Of a DNA stretch of 11,024 nt, positions 1-9,200 are shown piece by piece. The notes beneath the pieces are model-generated. The model was given only the letters and a program-made list of their open reading frames with translations. It did not search any database and was not told the origin of the DNA. The position numbers were made by a program, and so were the translations under genes. Source of the DNA: Saccoglossus kowalevskii (lineage: Eukaryota; Hemichordata; Enteropneusta; Harrimaniidae); NCBI RefSeq assembly GCF_000003605.2, contig NW_003155255.1, positions 56,650 through 67,673 on the forward strand, read 5' to 3'. Position 1 is the first letter of the stretch; every line of letters begins with the position of its first letter.

Positions 1-41
1 TTTATGATATAAATTAAGTGACATAACAATGTTGTACTAAC

Positions 42-251
42 CATCGCATTCAAGGTCTGTGTTGATGACAGTGTGGTTCCAGAGACCATTATCATTGCAG
101 TATGCTGCAGATGTGTCGTTACCAATCAAGGTGTACTGATTTCTACAATAAAACGTGCATGTAGTGCCCCGTTGTGGTTTGGTAGAGCCCGAACAACTAA
201 CTGGTGAAACCTCAACACCAGCTGGTAACTCAAGTGGTTCACAAGTTGTGA
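42..251 (-). CDS. E19: CCP/sushi domain exon, last in the window
   Basis: 210 bp, phase 1-1, acceptor CTTACAG, donor G|GTTAGT. Motifs: VTTCEPLELPAGVEVSPVSC, RGTTCTFYCRNQYTLIG, AAYC, NGLWNHTVINTDLECDG. Six cysteines, Trp, sequons NDT and NHT. It has no ATG and is easy to miss as an ORF. The clean donor at 40-41 shows the gene continues to the left of the window. Confidence 0.93.
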
Positions 252-3200
252 CTGTAAGTAAGTAAAATTATTCATTAATGCGATCTTTTAGAGATTGAAT
301 ATGAATGAGCAGTGGTACTGTTGAGATTTGAATGAGAATAGATATACTTTGAACATTAATACAATAAAGCATTGTACTATGAGTTTATTACAAGAATACC
401 ACAAAGTATGCACGAAGACAGTACAGCGGGAGTATCGGCCGACGGGCAGCGAAGGTCGATGCGACGGTGTACTGTCTGAGTGCATACTTTTCGGTGTCCT
501 CGTAATAACCTTATTGTTATAGATCTTTTCCATCCAAGGATAAACCATGGGAATACCGAAATCCACAATGTTTAGAACACAATCAACGAACTTCTTTGTG
601 TGGAGTCTGGGCAAACCCTGGCGGCAGCCATCTTTGTTTTTATTATTAGAGAACGCTTATGCGCGTAATCATTCCATATTTGGAATTTGCATTTCCTAAT
701 ATAGTAGGATGAAAATGCGCCATAAGATACCGCAAAATTACGGCACGCTGTAACTTATGGCGTTACAGTGACAGATGTATAAATAGGAATAAATAAAACT
801 TGTTTCATATATAATTAGTAATTGAATAGAATAATATAGGCACCTTCACACACTGGTTGGTCATTTGTATGCCAGATCATTCTGCTGCCGTCATATTCAC
901 ATGTAAAGTTGTCAGATCCTCTGAGGGTGTGCCCAGTATCACACCTGACGTAGCATGTGCTGCCATAATTACCATCGCATACTCCAACTACAGTTGCATG
1001 ACTTGGTATGGGTAACAGTGGACACTGTCGAACTGAAATACAACAATAAACATTTATCCTCAATAATAATAAACATAAATGACCTGATTCGAATTGAAAA
1101 GTTATATCGACCAGTATTCTCAGTCGGAACGTGTGTGTTTAATGTAAACAATAATATTAGTTAATTGTTCAGGTTACCAGATAAATTGTTCTACAAAGTC
1201 AAAGATGGTTTTTAATTTGTTGTGTTCACGCTCTACGACAAGATGTAATAACAATTCCTGAACTAACACGTCCTGTCTTAGCAAGCATTTTGGGGGAACC
1301 AATCATAAGGTGATTAAACCTTATTATCACAGAGGACGTGATGTAGAATACCATCAACAACTAGATGAGATGACTATATTTCGAGTACGTGTACCGTATA
1401 AACTAACGTAGTAACTTCGGAACACATGTATCGTTTTCAGTGAATTGTAAATATTTGTACATTCATGTATCTATTTAGTGTCTGTTTAATGTTTTAGAAT
1501 TCTATTTCGTTTTACCCTGGACGGATAATCTGAATACACATGTTTCTTCATTTCCTATTTGATCAGTCGCTGTGCAGGTAACTGAGTAGTCCCCAGATGT
1601 GTATTCTTCTCCTGATTGGTAGTCACAAGTAACTGTGGGCACATTTCCATCGTTGTCATCTACACCGATGGACCATGCTATTGTGGTTGAATTTGATGAT
1701 CGGTCTGCATAAACTGATATGTCGTCAGGACATGTAGTAAACACTGGTGTTTGTGTGTCTGTAATAGCAATTTTACCATGCATGAGTACGTTTTACTTCT
1801 CCAAAAATGTGCTAATGAGCATAAATGAGAAACGATTTGAATCAGATGGTACATAATTGCATACCATATTTGTTTATTTAATTGAAAAGGGTTTGAAGTA
1901 CAACATACCAACACACTGTAAAGATGTTGTATTTGCAGACCAATCACCAATGGCTTGACACGTTATCGCCACGTTCTCAACTGGTACTACTTCGTAACCA
2001 TGATGTGTACAATGGAATGTACATATATCACCGGGAGTTGGTGTTGAAGTACACTTGACAGGTGAAACACTTGCACCATTAGGTGGTACTAATGGAACAC
2101 AGTTTATCTCTGAAAATGGAAAATAGTTCATATTCAGTGGCTTGTCGAATTTATAGAAGTCAACAAGCTCAATTACCAAGGTAACTTACCAGAGCACGTG
2201 AAATTATTCGTGCTCCATGTACCATCCGCTCTACATTGACTTTGGGTATATCCACTTTCCTTGTATCCATAATCACAGTAGAATGAACATATAGTACCAT
2301 AATTCTCTGTGTCGGGTGGAGAATTCAGGCATCCAGACTTAATTGCATTGGATGGTGTTGATAGGGCTGGACATGTTACAACTATGAGTAATCCAACAGT
2401 GAAAGGGTTAGTTTTGATTGGTTGGAGTTATCACTGCATATAGAGTATATTCATTATATGCCGAATCGACTAATCAGTCGCAATGCCTGACTTACTTTCG
2501 CACATTGCTGCTGTGCCACTCCAATACATATACCCTGTATCATTTCGTTCACATGACCTTGTATCAGACCCTACTAGACGATAGCCTTCATTGCATGTGA
2601 ATGTACACACTGCACCATGGACATAACTGCTGCATTCAACCTGACCACCAAATGATGTTTGGAAGGCTTGGCATCGATAAACTAAAAATGAAATAAAATA
2701 CGTATTAGTGTCATATTTAAAAATTATTCGTCAATTCACAGATTAATTGCCACTGTACCCAATCTTACTGGCTGACTGATTGGCTTGTTTTACTTACCCG
2801 CAACACGGACTTTAATGTCATGCAGAGCGTAGTTTCCGGAAGCATCTGATGCAATGTATGTAACTGTTGTGCTACCTTCTGGAAAGTATTCACTAGGCCC
2901 GCGATGGCCAGCTTGCCTATAATTTGAGACACAATACCAATTTGTTCATGATTCAACAAAAGCAAGTACTCCCAACCGAAAATTGATGAAGACGCCGTGA
3001 AACCTATGCAAAGACCTACCTTTTGATCGTGACATTTCCTGAGTTATCAGTTGCATCAGGTTCATCAAAGTATACGACACTTAATGTGCTATTCCTCTCA
3101 GCTTCTACGTTTACAAATTGTTCAGATGACGCTAAAAATACTGGCGGTGCCACATCTAAAACATAAACAATGCATTGCCAAATGACGAGTTTGTGCAGGA

Positions 3201-6200
3201 GGTTCTCTTAAATTTAAATGAAAATTGTAAGTACAACTGTGATGTAACGAATCATCAATTCAATGACAGTTTTTGTAACGAGACCGTGCCTTTACATATT
3301 GTTTCATTCATATGGCTCCATACACCAGTCTCTGTACAACGTTTACTGTATGGTCCTATTTGTTCATAACCTTGATTACATTGTAGGTTGCATACTATAT
3401 CATATGGTAATGTTGAACTGTATAAACATTCAGCAGGTTCGATGACACCGTTGTCAATTTGAAGTGGTCCTGGACAAGTTACAGTCACTGTAAGAAAAAT
3501 ATTGCACCAGTTTCAAGATTTCCATAAAAGAAGCAATACTAAACATCACTCATGTGTTATGTTATGTTATGTTATGTTATGTTATGTTATGTTATGTTAT
3601 GTTATGTTATGTTATGTTATCATGAACTGGGTGTGATTATTATTATAAACACGACTGATTGCTGATGTATACGATGTTACGAAACCATACCATCACACTG
3701 GAAATCGTCACCACTGAAAACCTGGTTGGCTGAACACTGTCTAGTGGAAACAATCTCAGATTTGTTTGTAGCAAAACCTCGGTCGCATCTGAATTCACAT
3801 TCAGTCGGGAAGTCAACGTCTTCATCAAAACAACTGGACACGTACCCATTACGCACACTTGGCACCGGACAGGTTACAGCTGTTAAATGATAAAAATTTG
3901 ATTATTGTATTGTACAATGCCAACGAATACTTTAATCATCACGTGACTTTGTTTGTACCACATGGGCCTACAAAACAAATGACTAACTAAAATTATGCGT
4001 GTCTGGCTGCAAAGATTAATATACTTCAAGATGACGTCATTTATACAGATTTTGTCAAGGTACTTAATACTTGTAATCATACCCTACCTTTTAAATTGGT
4101 GCATTATGGTTTTAATAATGGTGTTACTCTTGATATGTTCGAATCTTACTTGTGTGTGTGATATCAAAAGTTGGTGATTGAAAATAACTTCTGAATGGTG
4201 TGCGGTAACATTCGGCAATCTACACGGTTTATTGTTAAAATCCATGACTTTTCATTATTACATATATACAAATAATTTGCAAAATGTCTTTTTACAGTTT
4301 CTTTGTAGTTATATGCATATGGTAGTTGAATATATAAGTTACACGGGATCATTGGATGAATGTCTTCATGCAGTAATGTTATACACATAATGTTAACGCA
4401 CACAATGCTATATCTTTAAATTACAAACAGTCAGTTATCAAGTTCAGTTACTGTAATGTTGGTGTTCCACTTTCTAGAATTTCAGAAGTCCGTGATTTGG
4501 GTATTTTAGTGTTTTAAATATGTATCAATTATATGGAATCATTGGTCTAAATCTATGCAAATATGTTAAATACTTCCGCCGAATGTTGTAGGAAAATTAT
4601 AATTAGGAATCGTATTCTGTTTTTAAGTTATCATCTTTATATCACGTGAATATTATGATATGATGTTTTTAACAAAAATGCAAATGTTTTTTTTATAATA
4701 CAGCTGATATATCTGCTCAAGTTGTAATGAGCCCGCCAAAATTGTTCTGTTCTGTTCCAATCATCAGGAATCGTGCAATCACACTAAATTCGTATAGAAC
4801 ACACTCCAATTATAATATTATGCATCTGTTTAATTGCCAGATTAAATTTGTGTTTTGTAATTTAACACTTCAAAATTATCATTTTTGAATGTATTGTACT
4901 TACGTATGCATTCTGGCATACGGCTTTGCCAAAAGCCATCGATAATAGTATCATTCGCACGCTCACATGACCACAGTTCGAGAGATTTATTGATTGACAA
5001 ATTATAGCCTGGTAAACATGTCATTTCACATACGGATCCATAAACCACGGCGGATTCACATGATCCATGTCCTGTTGTCAATTTCCACATGGCGTGTGTG
5101 GCTGGAGTAAACCCCTGGCATCTGGTGACTAAAACATAGTGGTGTAATAACTATGAATGTACATTACGTACACTCATTTCGTTGAACAACATAACTGTAT
5201 TGTACACGTGTTCATAGTGTAAGTGTGTATAATAGCTTACCTTGTACTGTATACAGAAACGAGCACGTGGCCGAATTTCCGGCAGCATCAGTTGCAACAT
5301 AAGTCATGATATGGCTGCCTTCTGAGAGATGGGCTGGCCTTTGCCCGTTTACTTGCGCCCAATCAATTTCAACCAATGTAGATGGGAAATTAATTCCTGC
5401 GTCTCTGGCCTGTATAACAGAAAATAAGTATTTTATGTTTTTAGTTTATGTGCTTCACTTAAAACGGGGGAGTCGTCACCTGCGCATGCTCCAGGTGGCC
5501 ATATCGTGTCATTGTTTACAAACAAGCGTTAACCCATGAACTTTTGCGTTTTTAGCGTGTATTGTTATCGTCGCTTGGGTCTAAATTCCCGCGCGTGCGC
5601 AGTTGACGACCATCCCGCTCTAAACCGATTTATTCATCTTCTTCCTTCAGATTACTTATCAAAATCAATGTAACGCACCATGACGGGCTCCCAGTTCCAT
5701 ACAGGAGTTGTAGTGTTGCGTAGAATCGGTGCCACAAGCACCATATCTGAAGGACACGTGACTTCAGGAGCAGTTATATCTACCGGTAAACAGAACAAAA
5801 TGTTTAGCACCATTCTTATTTGCACTGGATATATCGTCATGTTTCCGACAATCCACTGCCTTTATGAGCAATGAAGTGAAATAGGTAATGATCAAAATGC
5901 TGAAGAGAAATGAAAAATAATTAATAATAAAATAAAAATAATTGTTTCTACCTGAAACAAATATGATAATATATGTTAAGCTAAGTAGCAATGGATTAAT
6001 GATAATATGGAAATCCCACAGTAAGACATTTACCAAGTTATACTTAATTTATAGCAAATGATCGTGTAGAGGGGTATGAAGACGTCATTTGGTGAGACCG
6101 AAATCAAAACACTTGGCCCACATAAAAGCCACTAGTCACATGTTGGCAAAGAAAAGAGTCACTACCAAATTATTTACTATTCGATTATGCTTTACGTTAA

Positions 6201-9200
6201 AATGCTTGTAATTACAAGTCAGTCATCACCTGTGCATTGTAAAGGCACGCCGTCCCATTCACCATTGGCTAAACATTTCCTACTGATGGAACCATTAGCA
6301 GTGTATCCAATATCACAACTTGCAACACAATAACTACCGTACTTTTGGCTGTCATCTACGTCAACCACATCACCTTCATAAGTACATAGGGTAATATTCC
6401 CGTGTTCTGGTTCTTCAACCGGGTCGCACATAACGACTAGAATATAAAACAGTCAAGAAGTCATTTGAAACAGATATGAAATGCAGTTAGGCAATTTTTA
6501 CGTGAATTTAAACGTCAAATACAACACTTGTCGAATCTATGCTTGGATGTTGTGAATAAAAGGAACACCAGTATAAGTAAACAGATACATTACTTTGACA
6601 AGATATGGTTCCATTGCTCCACACGCCATAGCCTGCACCATTGTTAATGCACGTTCTTGGAGTAGGCGTTGCCGGTAGGTATCCGTAATTACAATTTAAC
6701 AAACATGTTGACCCGTATGCAGCGACATCAGAACAATTCTTGTATCCATTTATTGGATCAGGAAGATCATTACTTGCGCAAGTGATAGCTGTGACATGAA
6801 TACATTATTTAATATTGTTTCAGAGACATTGGTTTAAAAAATAAATTTCGCTATTGCTAAAATATTTGCAGAAGGTTTCACATACATATGTCATTAACAT
6901 TGTCAAAACATGCCTTTGTTTAGTGGTGTGGTAGTATTCACCCACTCATTGAACAATAGAAACAAAATATTGATATGAGTTGATTTACAATCTCACAACC
7001 AAAATGAACTTGACATTAATATTAAGTTTCCAATTGCTTCCTAAAACTTACTCGCGTGTAAGTAAAAAGTGATCATACCAAAACCAGTAATTTGATAATC
7101 ATCTAAACATATAATATCACAACAACAAATGTTCAATTAAATAAAATGTCTGCGCCAATGTTGGGTTCTTCTGTCTGTGAAATTAGCAAAAATTAAGTAA
7201 AAGTGTCTGGTATAGCAATACCTACATGGACTAAGTTATAGGTAATATCGAGTACAGGATTCCCCATTATATACCAAGATATAATTAGTACCGAGTTCAG
7301 AATTGCCCATTATATACCAAAATATAATTATTATCGATTGAAGGATTCTCTATTATATACCAAAATATAATTAGTATCGAGTTCAGGATTGCCCATTATA
7401 CCAAATATAATTAGTACCGAGTTCAGGATTGCCCATTATACCAAAATATAATTAGTACCGAGTTCAGATTGCCCATTATACCAAAATATAATTAGTACCG
7501 AGTTCAGGATTGCCCATTATACCATAATATAATTAGTACCGAGTTCAGGATTCCCCATTATATACCGAGATATAATTAGTATCGATATCGAGATAAGAAT
7601 TCACTATTACATACCAAGATATAATTAGTATCGAGTTCAGGATTCCCTATTATATACCGAGATATAATTAGTACCGAGTTCAGGATTCCCCATTATATAC
7701 CGAGATATAATTAGTATCGAGATAAGAATTCACTATTACATCATACCAAGATATAATTAGTATCGAGTTCAGGATTCCCCATTATATACCGAGATATAAT
7801 TAGTACTGAGTTCAGGATTCCCTATTATATACCACGATATAATTAGTATCGAGTTCAGGATTGCCCATTATATACTACGATATAATTAGTACTAATTAGT
7901 ATCGAGTTCAGGATTCCCTATTATATACCACGATATAATTAGTATCGAGTTCAGTATTTTAAATACTATAATTATCAAGGTATAATTAATATGGAGTGTA
8001 GAATTCCCTATTATTTTTAAAAGAATTTTAACGTTTTTCATTTACATGAAGGAAACACTATATATTGCAGAAAATAATTTAAAATATTCATTACTGTCTG
8101 GGAAATGTTTTTAACATTCGCGAGATCTACTTCTAAAAATACACAATGAAACACTACCCAATGTGCCCCCTTCCCGGACAGGTATACTCTTACTAAATGT
8201 ATTGGACTAAATTAGTGCTAAATTAAATAACAGATTTTAAATCCGGTATAATAAAAGTGAGTAACCCAGTTCAATCGTAGTACATATTAGTGTTTACCTT
8301 CACATGTCGGAAATAGCTGTAACCATACACCGTCTGGACCACATGATACTGAGTGAGCGCCCTCTAGGCGGTAACCTTCTTTGCAGCTGAAATCGCACAG
8401 ACTACCATATGGCATTGTGTCATTATCGAGAGAGCAGAAACTGCTATTCCTGATTACCATCCCATCAGAAACGTCTGGTGTTTGACATGTTCGTACTGTT
8501 GAATAAAGTTTAATTGGCGTGTTTAATCCAATGATTCTTCATCTTATATGTATGCTCGCGACTGTTTTAAAACAGAATAAGCACCATACCTTTACAATAC
8601 GGTTGTTCGCCATTCCATTTAGTATCAGCCCCACAGTATATATAACGGTTTCCAATTAAGTCATATCCAATATCACATTCAAAGTTACACCATGTACTAA
8701 ACGTGTTATAACACTGATCTCCTCCATAGAAATCACCATATAACGGAGGTGAGAGTGCCGGACATTCCTTTGCTGCAAATACGAACATGTTTCCTAGTGA
8801 GTTTATATTCCTAGTTTATGGATAGATAATGAAACGAGCTAGCATGTGTGTTATATCTTAAAGGCTGAATTTATGTAAGAACATTTGGAGATGCACAACA
8901 CAAAATATGCTTGAGGCTGACAGATGTGTGGCGAACATGTATATGTAACACAAGTTTTGTCAATCCATTAGACTTATATGACGAATAATTCGTTCATGTT
9001 ACTCACGTTGGCAATATGGCTGCGGGTTGCTCCATACCCCACTTGGCGTGTTATCAGCAACGTTACATCGTGAAGATGTGATACCAGTCAAGTTATATCC
9101 TGGCACACACATGAATTGACATTCTGATCCCCATATGTATCCATCAGGACAATTAGTCGATAATCCTGGGTCATGTTGATGTCCTACACAATATATAACT

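Larger units (their letters stand above)
252..843 (-). other. Intron E18-E19 (592 bp)
   Basis: No conserved exon is seen. It holds a foldback element at 385-508, a CArG/octamer pair at 674-692, an ATG with near-TISU context on the minus strand at 622-640, and a short inverted repeat at 718-762. A minus-strand frame is open from about 651 to 288 across the foldback; its translation resembles no family I know. Local sequence at 420-470 is GC- and CpG-rich against an AT-rich background. Confidence 0.8.

Noticed and set aside
288-614. Minus-strand 108-codon frame as a gene
   Set aside because: It begins at TTG, crosses a foldback hairpin whose opposite strand gives a similar peptide, and matches no family I know; kept only as part of a low-interest finding.
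2465-2478. CGACT-AATC-AGTCG hairpin near the E14 donor as a splicing regulator
   Set aside because: A 5-bp stem is expected by chance in a window this size, and nothing else supports a role.
4164-4403. Overlapping open frames on both strands in the 1-kb intron as an exon or nested gene
   Set aside because: No cysteine pattern of CCP or HYR, no known motif, and composition typical of AT-rich intron.
5656-5679. In-frame TAA after E7 as the end of the gene
   Set aside because: It would cut an HYR domain in half; E8 supplies the missing half in a compatible phase with good splice sites.
7244-8016. CRISPR array
   Set aside because: Units are contiguous and all of them repeat; there are no unique spacers, and the context is a eukaryotic intron.
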